Below, one piece after another: positions 37,034-46,497 of a stretch of 64,000 bases of DNA. Under the pieces are notes generated by a model. It ran no database searches. It worked only from the letters and a program-made list of their open reading frames with translations, and was not told the DNA's origin. Positions within the stretch are counted from its first letter, which is position 1. Every line of letters begins with the position of its first letter. This stretch comes from Acinetobacter albensis (GTDB taxonomy: Bacteria; Pseudomonadota; Gammaproteobacteria; Pseudomonadales; Moraxellaceae). The stretch covers positions 1 through 64,000 of the forward strand of contig NZ_FMBK01000001.1 in NCBI RefSeq assembly GCF_900095025.1, read 5' to 3'. The position numbers were made by a program, and so were the translations under genes.

Positions 37034-37957
37034 TCATTCACTGTCTTTAGACTGCACTGTAAGCCATTCAATAAAAGCATCAATTTTAGGCCATTGCCGA
37101 TCTTTCAATGAGGCGATGTAATAGTGCTGATCACAGCGTAAATACATCTCTTGAAATGGCATCACTAGCTCTCCATTTTCGATGTCCTTTTGTACCAATC
37201 TTTTTCTGCCCATGGTAATGCCTAAATTATTTTTAGCAGCAATTAAGGCAAGATCAGAGCGATCAAAACTAATCCCCAATGACGTATCAAGATCGACATT
37301 AAAATGTGCCGCCCAACTGTTCCATTCATCCGTTCCCGTCCCATTGCTCCATGCTTGGCAATCATGCAGCAAAGTACAATGCTTTAGATTTTCAACCGTA
37401 TTCATTAAATTAAACTTTTCTGCATATTCAGGGCTGCATACGGGAATAATATATTCATCCATCAAATATTGATAATTCAGTTGAAATGAGGGCTGATTGT
37501 CAAAATAGAGGGCTAAATCAACGCCTGTCCGTTGAAAATTAACATTTTCATTCCCCGTCAAAATAGACAACAGAATGAAGGGATAACGTTGAATAAAATC
37601 AGAAAGTTTGGGTACTAACCAGCACTGTGCAATTGAAGGTCTAGCATAAATGGTGAGCGATCCTGCCAATGCCTGATTTTGGATAGCTTTAATTTCCGTA
37701 TTTAAATGATCTAATGAGGATTGTAAAGCCCAAAAAACACGGTTGCCCTCAGGGGTTAACTGTACCTTACGATGTAAGCGTAAAAAGAGTTTGATATTCA
37801 GTTCTTTTTCTAACACATTAATCTGATGGCTCACTGCACTGGGTGTCAAAAACAACTCTTCTGCGGCTAAAGCAAATGACTCGTGGCGCGCTGCAACTTC
37901 AAAAGTATACAGTTTTGACAACTGAAAACCGGTCAGGGTTTTATGTGCATTGGTCAT
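37034..37957 (-). CDS. dsdC: LysR-family activator of D-serine use
   Basis: A 307-residue LysR regulator. The helix-turn-helix includes LTPSAVSHQINVLEKEL (about 33-49); the effector domain follows LAGSLTIYARPSIAQCW. It diverges from dsdX across 227 bases, the arrangement of dsdC with dsdXA in enterobacteria, where it activates them in response to D-serine. The assignment comes mainly from this context. Confidence 0.82.
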   Translation of the reverse strand: MTNAHKTLTGFQLSKLYTFEVAARHESFALAAEELFLTPSAVSHQINVLEKELNIKLFLRLHRKVQLTPEGNRVFWALQSSLDHLNTEIKAIQNQALAGSLTIYARPSIAQCWLVPKLSDFIQRYPFILLSILTGNENVNFQRTGVDLALYFDNQPSFQLNYQYLMDEYIIPVCSPEYAEKFNLMNTVENLKHCTLLHDCQAWSNGTGTDEWNSWAAHFNVDLDTSLGISFDRSDLALIAAKNNLGITMGRKRLVQKDIENGELVMPFQEMYLRCDQHYYIASLKDRQWPKIDAFIEWLTVQSKDSE

Positions 37958-38184
37958 TCATTTTCCCTCAATCCATAGATCATGTTATTCATCAGAAAAT
38001 GAAATTCATTAACTGCACCCTCTAGAGCATTGGAACTCAAAATATATTTAAAGATCAATGTTTATTTCAATCCATTTTTTCAGGTGAATTATTTTAATGC
38101 AAACGTAAAATTTGATCATTTGACGCCTCTCTTCTCTTGCACTCAAATAGATTCATAGGAATTTTAGTCACGGAGACACCTGGT

Positions 38185-39522
38185 ATGGAAGCCAATTTCT
38201 TAGATGTCGGTATCTTACTCACCAGTATTTGTTTAATTATTTTCACTATTTTAAAGTTCAAATTGCACCCCTTTTTGGCTTTGCTTCTCGCGAGTTTTTT
38301 TGTGGGTCTTGCCATGCAAATGCAACCGCTTGAGATGATCAATGCCATTGAAAATGGGATTGGAAGTACCTTAGGTTTCCTTGCAACAGTCATTGCACTG
38401 GGTACTATTCTAGGCAAAATGATGGAAATATCGGGCGCGGCCGAACGTATTGCACTCTCCCTGCAACGCTGTAAGTGGCTCTCTACCGATATCATTATGG
38501 TACTGATTGGCTTACTGTGCGGTATTACCTTATTTGTTGAAGTTGGCGTTGTTTTATTAATTCCACTCGCATTTTCGATTGCTAAACACACCAAAACCTC
38601 TTTATTTAAATTAGCGATTCCACTGTGTACCGCATTAATGGCGGTTCATTGTGTCGTTCCACCCCATCCAGCAGCACTTTATGTCACCAATAAACTGGGG
38701 GCAGATGTTGGTACTGTGATTGTTTTTGGTTTAATCGTGGGCTTAAGCGCTGCACTAATCGGTGGCCCGTTATTTTTAAAATTATTGGGCAAACGCTTAC
38801 CTTTTAAAGCAGTACCTGAAGAATTTTCGAATTTAACCCTCAGAGAAGAACACACTTTACCGTCATTAAAAATAACCTTATTCACGGTGTTTTTACCGAT
38901 TGGACTGATGCTCATTAAGACCATTGCCGAATTAAACACGCATCCACAAACCACATTTACCCAAGTTTTAGACTTTATTGGCAATCCAATTACCGCCATG
39001 TTTATTGCAGTCTTTGTGGCTTATTACACCTTGGGCTTACGTCGTAGTATGAGCATGGCAGCGTTATTAAAAGACACTGAAAATTCTTTTTCTTCTATTG
39101 CAAATATTTTATTAATTATTGGTGCGGGTGGTGCGTTTAACAGCATCCTCAAAGCCAGTGGCTTAGCTGATTCCATGGCTGTTCTCCTTTCACATTTACA
39201 CATGCATCCTATTTTACTGGCATGGTTAGTTGCCTTGCTTCTACATGCAGCAGTGGGTTCAGCAACCGTTGCCATGATGGGAGCGACTGCGATTGTCGCG
39301 CCAATGTTACATCTCTACCCCGAGATTAGCCCTGAAATTATGGCGATTGCGATTGGTTCAGGTGCGATTGGCTGTACCATCGTGACCGATTCGTTATTTT
39401 GGTTGGTTAAACAATATTGTGGTGCGACCTTAAGTGAAACCTTCAAATATTATACCTCAGCCACTTTTATTGCCTCACTGATCGCGCTGGGTTGCACCTT
39501 TCTCCTGTCTAATTTTATTTAA
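38185..39522 (+). CDS. dsdX: D-serine transporter (GntP family)
   Basis: A 445-residue inner-membrane transporter of the GntP family, the same length as E. coli DsdX. It has about 12 helices, with landmarks FFVGLAMQMQPLEMINAIENG, MMEISGAAERIA, and VVPPHPAALYVTNKLGADVG (about residues 155-175). ATG 38185 is nine bases after GGAG and matches the family start; an in-frame ATG at 38137 would add 16 untypical residues. It lies 18 bases before dsdA. Confidence 0.88.
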   Translation: MEANFLDVGILLTSICLIIFTILKFKLHPFLALLLASFFVGLAMQMQPLEMINAIENGIGSTLGFLATVIALGTILGKMMEISGAAERIALSLQRCKWLSTDIIMVLIGLLCGITLFVEVGVVLLIPLAFSIAKHTKTSLFKLAIPLCTALMAVHCVVPPHPAALYVTNKLGADVGTVIVFGLIVGLSAALIGGPLFLKLLGKRLPFKAVPEEFSNLTLREEHTLPSLKITLFTVFLPIGLMLIKTIAELNTHPQTTFTQVLDFIGNPITAMFIAVFVAYYTLGLRRSMSMAALLKDTENSFSSIANILLIIGAGGAFNSILKASGLADSMAVLLSHLHMHPILLAWLVALLLHAAVGSATVAMMGATAIVAPMLHLYPEISPEIMAIAIGSGAIGCTIVTDSLFWLVKQYCGATLSETFKYYTSATFIASLIALGCTFLLSNFI

Positions 39523-39540
39523 GCTTTTGTGAGTACTCTG

Positions 39541-40872
39541 ATGAATTCTGATCAACTTAATCAACTTATTGCGCGACATCCTATAGTTAAGGATCTGATT
39601 GCTCTCAAAGAAACGGCTTGGTTTAATCCTCATTTCACCACACTTGCAGAAGGTTTACCTTATGTGGGACTTAACCAAACAGATATTGATGATGCTCGTG
39701 ATCGTTTAGCACGTTTTGCGCCCTATCTCATGGCAGTTTTCCCAGAAACGGCAGCCACTGGCGGTATTATCGAATCTGAACTGGCTGCTATTCCAAATAT
39801 GCAGCAACAACTTGAACAGCATTTTGGACACCCCATTCACGGTAAACTTTGGCTTAAAAAAGACAGTCATTTACCTATTTCGGGTTCAATTAAAGCGCGT
39901 GGTGGTATTTATGAAGTACTTTGTCATGCCGAAAAACTTGCACTACAAGCTGGCTTATTAAGCACTTCAGACAACTACACCAAACTTAACAGCCCTGAGT
40001 TTAAAAAATTTTTTAGCCAATATAGTATTGCTGTCGGTTCTACAGGAAACTTAGGACTTTCGATTGGCATTATGAGCGCGCAATTGGGCTTCGATGTGAC
40101 TGTGCATATGTCAGCCGATGCACGTCAATGGAAAAAAGACAAATTACGTTCTCACAGCGTAACAGTCGTTGAATACGTTGAAGATTACGGTGTCGCAGTT
40201 GAAGAAGGACGAAAAGCAGCCCTACAAAATCCGAACTGTTTCTTCATTGATGATGAAAACTCACGCACGCTATTCTTAGGTTATTCTGTTGCTGGAGAGC
40301 GCCTAAAAACCCAGTTAGCGCAACAGAACATTGTTGTCGATCAACAGCACCCTTTATTTGTTTATTTACCGTGTGGCGTTGGTGGCGGTCCCGGTGGCGT
40401 GGCATTTGGTTTAAAAATGGCATTTGGTGATCATGTACATTGCATCTTTGCCGAACCGACACATTCACCATGTATGCTGCTTGGTGTTGCAACAGGCTTA
40501 CATGATGAAATTTCTGTGCAGGAAATTGGTATAGATAATATTACTGCTGCTGATGGTTTGGCGGTGGGCCGTGCATCTGGATTTGTTGGTCGTGCTATGC
40601 AAAGACTGCTTGACGGTTTTTATACCTTAGATGACGAAACCATGTATTTATTACTGGGTATGCTAAATCAGTCCGAACAACTCAAGTTAGAACCTTCGGC
40701 TTTGGCTGGAATGTTAGGTCCTGTCCTCATCAGTCAATGTCAAGATTATGCAACGCTGCACCACTTTACTGAGCAACAATTACAGAATGCCAATCATATT
40801 GTTTGGGGAACGGGTGGCGGTATGGTGCCTACGGAAGAAATGGATAAATACTTAGCGAAATCTAAAGCTTAA
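39541..40872 (+). CDS. dsdA: D-serine ammonia-lyase
   Basis: A 443-residue PLP-dependent (fold II) enzyme that converts D-serine to pyruvate and ammonia. The PLP lysine lies in [14 protein letters not shown] (about residue 115), the phosphate-binding loop in GSTGNLGLS, and a glycine-rich loop in [16 protein letters not shown]. No strong ribosome site is seen; GTG 39529 is an alternative start. It is co-transcribed with dsdX. D-serine supports growth and is otherwise toxic through coenzyme A synthesis. Confidence 0.92.
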   Translation: MNSDQLNQLIARHPIVKDLIALKETAWFNPHFTTLAEGLPYVGLNQTDIDDARDRLARFAPYLMAVFPETAATGGIIESELAAIPNMQQQLEQHFGHPIHGKLWLKKDSHLPISGSIKARGGIYEVLCHAEKLALQAGLLSTSDNYTKLNSPEFKKFFSQYSIAVGSTGNLGLSIGIMSAQLGFDVTVHMSADARQWKKDKLRSHSVTVVEYVEDYGVAVEEGRKAALQNPNCFFIDDENSRTLFLGYSVAGERLKTQLAQQNIVVDQQHPLFVYLPCGVGGGPGGVAFGLKMAFGDHVHCIFAEPTHSPCMLLGVATGLHDEISVQEIGIDNITAADGLAVGRASGFVGRAMQRLLDGFYTLDDETMYLLLGMLNQSEQLKLEPSALAGMLGPVLISQCQDYATLHHFTEQQLQNANHIVWGTGGGMVPTEEMDKYLAKSKA

Positions 40873-41302
40873 TTTCCTTAAAAAATATATGACTAAAGAC
40901 CAAAACAGGGGGGATTTGATCTCCTCTATTTTGTCTGCTCAGCCTAGCTAATGTATCACCAAGAAAAAAATCAGTATACTTTTTAAAAATTTTAGAAGTT
41001 TAAACATCTTCAAACCTATCCTTTTCTAAATCATAATATCCAGAATTAAATAAAAACAAGCAATTGAATTAATTTAACTTATCAATTCTAATCTGAGTTT
41101 TATTGGCTTAATTTTGAGGGGGTTTTTACTCAGTTTTATCTCATAATAGAATACCATTCACTTTGTTTAAACTATTCATTATTCACTCAGCAATCCAAAC
41201 AAATGCAGTGACTCAGAATGAATGCCTCAACTCAAGATAGTTAAAAATTTCAAACAGTGTTAGTATTATTATAGTAGTTACTATTGAGATTAATCATTTT
41301 AT
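40873..41302. promoter_or_regulatory. Gap upstream of the HxlR gene with candidate operators
   Basis: No gene is visible. An imperfect G-rich hairpin follows dsdA (about 40900-40940). Close to the HxlR start lie CAACTCAAGATA (41228-41239) and the inverted repeat ATAGTA-GT-TACTAT (41271-41284), both discussed with the divergent promoter at 45.5 kb. Confidence 0.5.
41271..41284. promoter_or_regulatory. HxlR-type operator candidate upstream of its own gene
   Basis: ATAGTAGTTACTAT, six-base perfect arms around GT, ends 19 bases before the HxlR ATG. TAGTA/TACTA repeats are typical of HxlR sites, so autoregulation is likely. A related double site lies at 45527-45556. Confidence 0.6.
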
Positions 41303-41743
41303 ATGGCTAAAAATATCAGTCTTGAAGTCTGTCCAATCGCAAGAAGCTTGTCCGTTTTGGGTGATGCATGGAGCATGCTCATTTTACGTGATGCACATGC
41401 AGGTTTTACACGCTTTGATCAATTTCGTAAAAGTTTAGGCATTGCTCCCACCATGCTCACTAAACGTTTAGCGGTATTGGTTGAAGAAAATTTACTGGAA
41501 AAAAGACAATATTCTGAACATCCGCCACGTGAAGAATATTTACTCACTCAAGCAGGCAAAGATTTTCTTCCCGTTTTATTTGTGATCGGAGCATGGGGAC
41601 GCAAACACAAACCTTATGAGCATCCGGAAGAAATGGTCACGTTTATTGATGCTGAAAATGGTACTGAAATTAATCCTATCGTGATTGATCAAGTGACAGG
41701 AGCTGCAATTGGCACCCGCGCTATTCGTCAACAAACGCCATAA
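41303..41743 (+). CDS. HxlR-family transcriptional regulator
   Basis: A 146-residue winged-helix regulator. The HxlR pattern begins CPIARSLSVLGDAWSMLILRDA, followed by FDQFRKSLGIAPTMLTKRLAVLVEENLLEKRQY and YLLTQAGKDFLPVL. A single cysteine near the N-terminus (C9) is of the kind used by redox- or electrophile-sensing members. The linked genes (old yellow enzyme relic, quinone oxidoreductase, SDR, hydrolases) fit an electrophile or quinone response. A terminator follows at 41747. Confidence 0.85.
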   Translation: MAKNISLEVCPIARSLSVLGDAWSMLILRDAHAGFTRFDQFRKSLGIAPTMLTKRLAVLVEENLLEKRQYSEHPPREEYLLTQAGKDFLPVLFVIGAWGRKHKPYEHPEEMVTFIDAENGTEINPIVIDQVTGAAIGTRAIRQQTP

Positions 41744-41746
41744 AAC

Positions 41747-41775
41747 TAAAAAGCACTCAAGATGAGTGCTTTTTT
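41747..41775. terminator. Rho-independent terminator after the HxlR gene
   Basis: Stem AAAAAGCACTC / GAGTGCTTTTTT with an AAGAT loop. It serves the HxlR transcript and, with its opposite-strand A/T tract, probably also the convergent old-yellow-enzyme relic. Confidence 0.88.
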
Positions 41776-41802
41776 ATGCTGTTTATTTAAGTAATCGATT
41801 CA

Positions 41803-43052
41803 TTATTTTGTTCTCGTCCGTTGCGTCGCATACGTTCCCCAACCACTCCTTAAAACAGATTTAATAAAAGCCCATAATCCACTCTCTTTAGGTTTGGGTG
41901 CTTTACCTTGAGCAATACGGTTAAGTTGTTGCGTGTACCACAGCACTTCCATAATCCCAAGACGATCTATTTTTTTAATTCCTGTTTTTATGGGCTGTAC
42001 CGTTTGTTTGCTATTGGTTCCAGCTAACAAATATTTCGGAGCATCAGGATCAATTGCCATAAGTCTTGCAATTCCGACTATATCAAAATCATTTGAATCT
42101 AAAGCTTGATTCATTCCTTCAATACTTCTAAAACCGCCTGTCACCATCAAAGGCGTTTTTACTTGTGCTCTCACCTTTTCAGCAAAATCAATAAAGAATG
42201 CTTCACGGGCAACAGTTGATGCTTTTTGTGGTGCCTTAGCTACACCAGACTCATACGTTCCACCCTATATTTCAATCAGGTCAATCCCTGCGGATGCTAA
42301 CGCTTTAATGACTTCTAAAGAGTCATCCTCTGTAAAGCCACCTTTTTGAAAATCAGCTGAATTAAGTTTAATTGCGATTGGAAAATCTGTACCGACCTGT
42401 TTCGTATTTCTACATAAACGTCCATTAGAAATTTACGACGTTTTTCGGGTGTGCCACCCCACTCATCATTTCTTAAGTTATGTAATGGCGATAAAAACTG
42501 ATTAATCAAATAGCCATGTGCAGCATGGATTTCAACACCACTAAATCCAGCTTTTTTACATATCAGTGCACTACGACCAAAGCGCTGGATAATATCTATG
42601 ATCTCCTCATGAGTCGCTTCATCGGGAGTCGCAAATAAAGATTGCATTTCAGCCCCAAATGGCACTGATGATGCAGAAATATTGCGGACATTTAACCCTT
42701 TTGGTGATTGTTTTCCCGGATGATTCAGTTGCGCCCACAATTGAGAACCTTGCTCGGTAACGCTTTTCGCCCACTTTTGTAAAATTGCAAAATCACGCTC
42801 ATCTTCAATCACAACATTCCGTGGTTCACCTAAGGCACATCGGTCAATCATAATGTTGCCCGTGATAATCATACCAATTCCTGATGCCGCCCAACGCTGA
42901 TATAAACGTATATGCTTTTCAGTTGGATTATTGGAATAAGTGGCTAAGGTTTCACTGGTTGCTGCCTTAGCCAAACGATTGGGAATCACAACACCATTTG
43001 GTAACATTAAAGGCTGATTCAGGAGGTTGGTTTTTAATTGAAAATGAGTCAT
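41803..43052 (-). pseudogene. Old yellow enzyme (NADH:flavin oxidoreductase), decayed
   Basis: The N-terminal 230 residues are intact from ATG 43052: LMLPNGVVIPNRLAKAATSE, HPGKQSPKG, and the substrate-binding EIHAAHGYLINQFLSP. A one-base loss near 42398-42402 shifts the frame after VYVEIRN. In the shifted frame the sequence continues as GTDFPIAIKLNSADFQKGGF until an in-frame TAG at 42265-42267 replaces a codon in LIEI-GGTYE. The remaining 120 residues (VTGGFRS, GIARLMAIDP) are open to 41803. Two independent lesions mean it is unlikely to make active enzyme. Confidence 0.85.
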
Positions 43053-43061
43053 GTGCTTCGC

Positions 43062-43454
43062 TCACACAGTTGAAGATGATTGAGAATAAGGTTGAATAAA
43101 GTCCACTAAACTTTGAAACCACATGACATCGACAAAGTTTCCAGTAATTACCAGATCCTGTGTTCTAAGGGCTGTTAAAAATGTATTGACACTATCTTTA
43201 GCTGATAGCACAGCAAAACCCTTACTCCCTGTTTTAAAGGTAAAGGTAAAGGTAAAACTGGGAGATTTGGTTTGTCCTGCATGCGAATTGATCTTGCCAT
43301 TTTTCACTTCAAAATAACGTCCTTCACCACTTGCCGTTTGGATTTGGAAGGTGACATTTTTATCTTTCACAAATGCAGCACATTTTGCATCTTTTTTCAC
43401 CGCTCGTTGTAATAGCTTCGTCAGCATCCACAGTAAGAGTTTAAATTTCATCAT
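43062..43454 (-). CDS. SCP2-like small protein with an in-frame hexamer repeat
   Basis: A protein of about 130 residues resembling sterol-carrier-protein-2-type domains: VTFQIQTASGEGRYFEVKNGKI, then a beta segment, then SAKDSVNTFLTALRTQDLVITGN. The N-terminus is hydrophobic and basic (MMKFKLLLWMLTKLLQRAVKK). A repeated six-base unit at about 43237-43256 encodes the alternating FTFTFTF strand. ATG 43454 is the likely start, though no strong ribosome site is seen. It lies between the old-yellow-enzyme relic and two hydrolases; function unknown. Confidence 0.6.
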   Translation of the reverse strand: MMKFKLLLWMLTKLLQRAVKKDAKCAAFVKDKNVTFQIQTASGEGRYFEVKNGKINSHAGQTKSPSFTFTFTFKTGSKGFAVLSAKDSVNTFLTALRTQDLVITGNFVDVMWFQSLVDFIQPYSQSSSTV

Positions 43455-43505
43455 TTTAGTTCTCAGTTCATCAATATATAAAAAAACGAAGGAAACTCTG
43501 ATCAA

Positions 43506-44369
43506 TTACTCATCTAGAAACTGTATGGCATGTTTAACAAAGCGTTCTGGATACTGAAACTGTGCACCATGACCTGCATCTGGATAAATAAACAGCTGTG
43601 CATTTGGAATATTCAGTGCCATCTGATAGGCATTGATGGTCGGAATCATCACATCATCTACTCCATTGAGAATAAAAGTCGGCTGTTTGATCTCACGTAA
43701 ATGTGCAAATGGGTCTTGTTCATCAAGTTTCGGTAAAAAGTGCATATTGGATTCAATCTGAGCCTGCATTACCTCAACAGAACTTGCTGGATCTTGATCT
43801 TGACGTTGATGGCGACGTTGCCAAAAATCACGACCTGCTTGAATTGCTTTTGGTGATCGACCAAAAAATAAAAATAGAAAGTCCTCTTCAGCAGGCACAG
43901 CACTGGTTGCATGTTTCAAGACCAAAGCTGGTACATCTGGATCATCACCACGTGGTTTTCCACCTCGTGGGCCTGTACCCAAAAGCATTAATTTTCTGAC
44001 CAGTTCAGGATGACGACGCACTAAATCCTGTGCCTGAAATCCTCCCAATGAAAAACCAAGTAGATCGACTTGTGTTAAATCCAATGCACGAATCACTGCG
44101 GCAGCATCATCAGCCATATCTTCAATGCGGGTACGTGGCTGACCTGTAGATGAAGCGACACCGCGGCCATTGAATAAAATGACTTCTCGCCCTGCTGCTA
44201 GTCCATCAGTAATTAACGGATCCCAATTATCTAAACCACCACGGAAATGTTGCAGAAAAAATAGAGGAGGTTGCTCTGTAGTTGCCTTACCCCATCGACG
44301 ATAGGCAAAATTTGCTCCATCAATTTCTATAAATTGTGTTTCAGCGGTTAGGTGTGTAATCGTGGTCAT
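43506..44369 (-). CDS. Alpha/beta hydrolase, cytoplasmic
   Basis: A 287-residue alpha/beta hydrolase of the haloperoxidase/esterase type. The nucleophile motif is GFSLGGFQAQ (about 105-114), the acid is in LNGVDDVMIP, and the histidine is in PDAGHGAQFQYPE. It is clearly paralogous to the next gene (shared STGxP..IE.MADDA and GTGPxGG segments) but has no signal peptide. ATG 44369 is nine bases after GAGG. Substrate unknown. Confidence 0.82.
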   Translation of the reverse strand: MTTITHLTAETQFIEIDGANFAYRRWGKATTEQPPLFFLQHFRGGLDNWDPLITDGLAAGREVILFNGRGVASSTGQPRTRIEDMADDAAAVIRALDLTQVDLLGFSLGGFQAQDLVRRHPELVRKLMLLGTGPRGGKPRGDDPDVPALVLKHATSAVPAEEDFLFLFFGRSPKAIQAGRDFWQRRHQRQDQDPASSVEVMQAQIESNMHFLPKLDEQDPFAHLREIKQPTFILNGVDDVMIPTINAYQMALNIPNAQLFIYPDAGHGAQFQYPERFVKHAIQFLDE

Positions 44370-44410
44370 CTTGATTGTCCTCATTTTTAAATATTTGGTT
44401 GGGTCTAATT

Positions 44411-45367
44411 TTATTTAGCTAAAAATGTGAGCGATTGTTTGACAAAATCATGATGAAACTGAAAAATGCCACCATGCCCTGCATCTGGATAAATGATGAG
44501 TGCACTATTTGGGAGGCGTTTGGCCAAGTCATAGGTATTCACTGTTGGAACCATACGGTCATGATCACCATTCGCCACCAATACAGGCTGTTGAATGATA
44601 GAAAGATCGGCTGGTTTCTTATTTCCCCATTTTTTCAATGCTTTAAGCTGAGCACGATATGCAGAAATAGTGATCTCTTTATCTCGATTTTCAGTACGTT
44701 CATTTATGCGTTGCACAAATGCTTTTGCAGCAGCTTTACCATTGTCTGTACGAGTAAAAAATAAATAAACTTTAGGATCTTGGCGAGTCGCAATACCACG
44801 GACTAAATCCCAATTGGAAACTCGACCCACTGTACTGATGCCAGTTCCGCCCGCAGGTCCAGTTCCTGATAAAATCATTTTACGAATCAAGTTTGGTTGT
44901 TTAATAACGATTTCCTGTGAAATCATGCCGCCCATTGAAAAACCAAATAAATCGACTTTTTTAAACCCTTTCGCTTGAATAAAAGTAATCGCATCATCTG
45001 CCATTTGTTCAATTGATTTTGCAGGCTTACCTGTAGACGCACCGACACCGCGATTGTCGAAAACCACTACATGATGTTTTGCAGCAATACCATCAATGAT
45101 TCTTGGATCCCAATTGTCCAGTACAGCAGCCAAATGATTTAAGAAGATCACCGGTGTGCCGCCATTGTGCTGACCATACTCTCGATAAGCGAAGTTAATA
45201 CCATCGGCTGAAATGAATTGAGTTGGAACATTAGTCCATTGATCTTGTTTTTCTGCCATGACAATCGCTCCTGAGTTCTGAATTGGGTTTTTATTTACAT
45301 CGGCATAGACTGGGCTTGATCCAACCAAAGCGATTGAAATTAAGCTGTTTTTGAATAAATTACGCAT
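44411..45367 (-). CDS. Alpha/beta hydrolase, exported
   Basis: A 318-residue alpha/beta hydrolase with an N-terminal signal peptide (KNSLISIALVGSSPVYA). The nucleophile is in GFSMGGMISQ, the acid in NGDHDRMVP, and the histidine in PDAGHGGIFQFHHD. AGGA lies seven bases before the ATG. It is the periplasmic or secreted partner of the paralogue at 43506, and its promoter faces the SDR gene across a region with HxlR-type sites. Substrate unknown. Confidence 0.82.
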   Translation of the reverse strand: MRNLFKNSLISIALVGSSPVYADVNKNPIQNSGAIVMAEKQDQWTNVPTQFISADGINFAYREYGQHNGGTPVIFLNHLAAVLDNWDPRIIDGIAAKHHVVVFDNRGVGASTGKPAKSIEQMADDAITFIQAKGFKKVDLFGFSMGGMISQEIVIKQPNLIRKMILSGTGPAGGTGISTVGRVSNWDLVRGIATRQDPKVYLFFTRTDNGKAAAKAFVQRINERTENRDKEITISAYRAQLKALKKWGNKKPADLSIIQQPVLVANGDHDRMVPTVNTYDLAKRLPNSALIIYPDAGHGGIFQFHHDFVKQSLTFLAK

Positions 45368-45443
45368 GATTAATTCCTAAAGTAAGCTAAATACCTAAAC
45401 CACTCCCTTAACAATAAGACCCTCACATTTGCGGAATCATTCA

Positions 45444-45455
45444 TATCTTGAGTTG
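45444..45455 (-). promoter_or_regulatory. Shared 12-base promoter element
   Basis: CAACTCAAGATA on the minus strand, 77 bases upstream of the exported hydrolase. The identical 12-mer lies at 41228-41239 upstream of the HxlR gene in the same orientation relative to transcription. Confidence 0.4.
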
Positions 45456-45526
45456 GTCTACACAGTCTCTTCTACAACAATAAATATTCACTATCGAATT
45501 AATACTCACAATACAGGAGTCTTTTA

Positions 45527-45556
45527 AAATAGTAACTATCTTTTTAGTAGTAACTT
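45527..45556. promoter_or_regulatory. HxlR-type double operator in a divergent promoter
   Basis: ATAGTAACTAT (45529-45539) and TAGTAGTAACT (45545-45555) lie between the exported hydrolase and the SDR gene. They resemble the site upstream of the HxlR gene at 41271, so both divergent units are its probable targets. Confidence 0.55.
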
Positions 45557-45638
45557 TTTTATTTTTAGATTATGATGATGAAATCGAGGAGAAACTGTTC
45601 AAGCAGTCATCCCACATTTTTAAAATAAGGAACACGGT

Positions 45639-46442
45639 ATGACGGCAAAAGTCGTTCTGATCACAGGCGCATCTTCAGGTATAGGTTTAGCCACAGCAGA
45701 GCTTTTACACGAAGCAGGATTTATTGTTTATGGTACGAGTCGACGTACAAGTGATGCTGCTCAATATAAATTCCATTTGATTGAGTTAGATGTGAATAAA
45801 GATGATTCTGTCGCTCAAGCCATTGCAAAGGTCATTCAAAATGAAGGTCGAATTGATGTTTTAATTAATAATGCAGGGTTTGCTATTGCACCAGCTGGCG
45901 CAGAAGAAAGTTCAATGCAACAGGCTCAGGCAATTTTTGATACTAACTTCTTCGGTGCTGTCCGAATGACGCGAGCTGTACTTCCTGCTATGCGTCAGCA
46001 AGCTTCTGGATTAATCTTAAATATCAGTTCAATTCTTGGGCTTTTACCTACACCTTTTGGCGCGCTTTATTCCGCTTCAAAACATGCACTTGAAGGTTAT
46101 TCAGAGTCAATAGACCATGAATTAAGATCGCAAGGGATTCGAGTGTCTTTAATAGAACCTGCTTATACCAATACGTCTTTGGGAGTAAATTTACTTGAAG
46201 CTGATGCCAAAATCACAATTTATGAACAAATTCGTGAAAAGTTGCACCAGCAAATGATCAAGTCAATTCAACAGTCTGATGAACCCCGTGTTGTCGCCAA
46301 TACCATCTTAACGGTCATCAACAGTCGAAACATTTTGCCGCGTTATACCGCAGGCAAGATAGCAAAACATTTAAAGAATTTACGCAAATTTGCGCCAGTA
46401 AAAATTTTTGATAAATTAATTCAACGTAGCTTGAAAATTTAG
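45639..46442 (+). CDS. Short-chain dehydrogenase/reductase
   Basis: A 267-residue SDR. Cofactor motif TGASSGIG (about 8-15), NNAG (about 82-85), catalytic Ser in LNISSILGLL, and YSASKHALEGYSE. The C-terminal basic tail (KHLKNLRKFAPVKIFDKL) resembles SDRs acting on lipophilic substrates. It is followed 55 bases later by a quinone-oxidoreductase-like gene and is probably controlled by the HxlR protein. Substrate unknown. Confidence 0.82.
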   Translation: MTAKVVLITGASSGIGLATAELLHEAGFIVYGTSRRTSDAAQYKFHLIELDVNKDDSVAQAIAKVIQNEGRIDVLINNAGFAIAPAGAEESSMQQAQAIFDTNFFGAVRMTRAVLPAMRQQASGLILNISSILGLLPTPFGALYSASKHALEGYSESIDHELRSQGIRVSLIEPAYTNTSLGVNLLEADAKITIYEQIREKLHQQMIKSIQQSDEPRVVANTILTVINSRNILPRYTAGKIAKHLKNLRKFAPVKIFDKLIQRSLKI

Positions 46443-46497
46443 TCCCGTTTTAAACCGATAAAACATTAAAAACAAAATCCAAAAATAGAGGTTCTAC

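Noticed and set aside
38094..38594. 166-codon frame antisense to dsdX
   Set aside because: It is a shadow of the real gene: it is rich in S, P and K from antisense codons and has no independent support.
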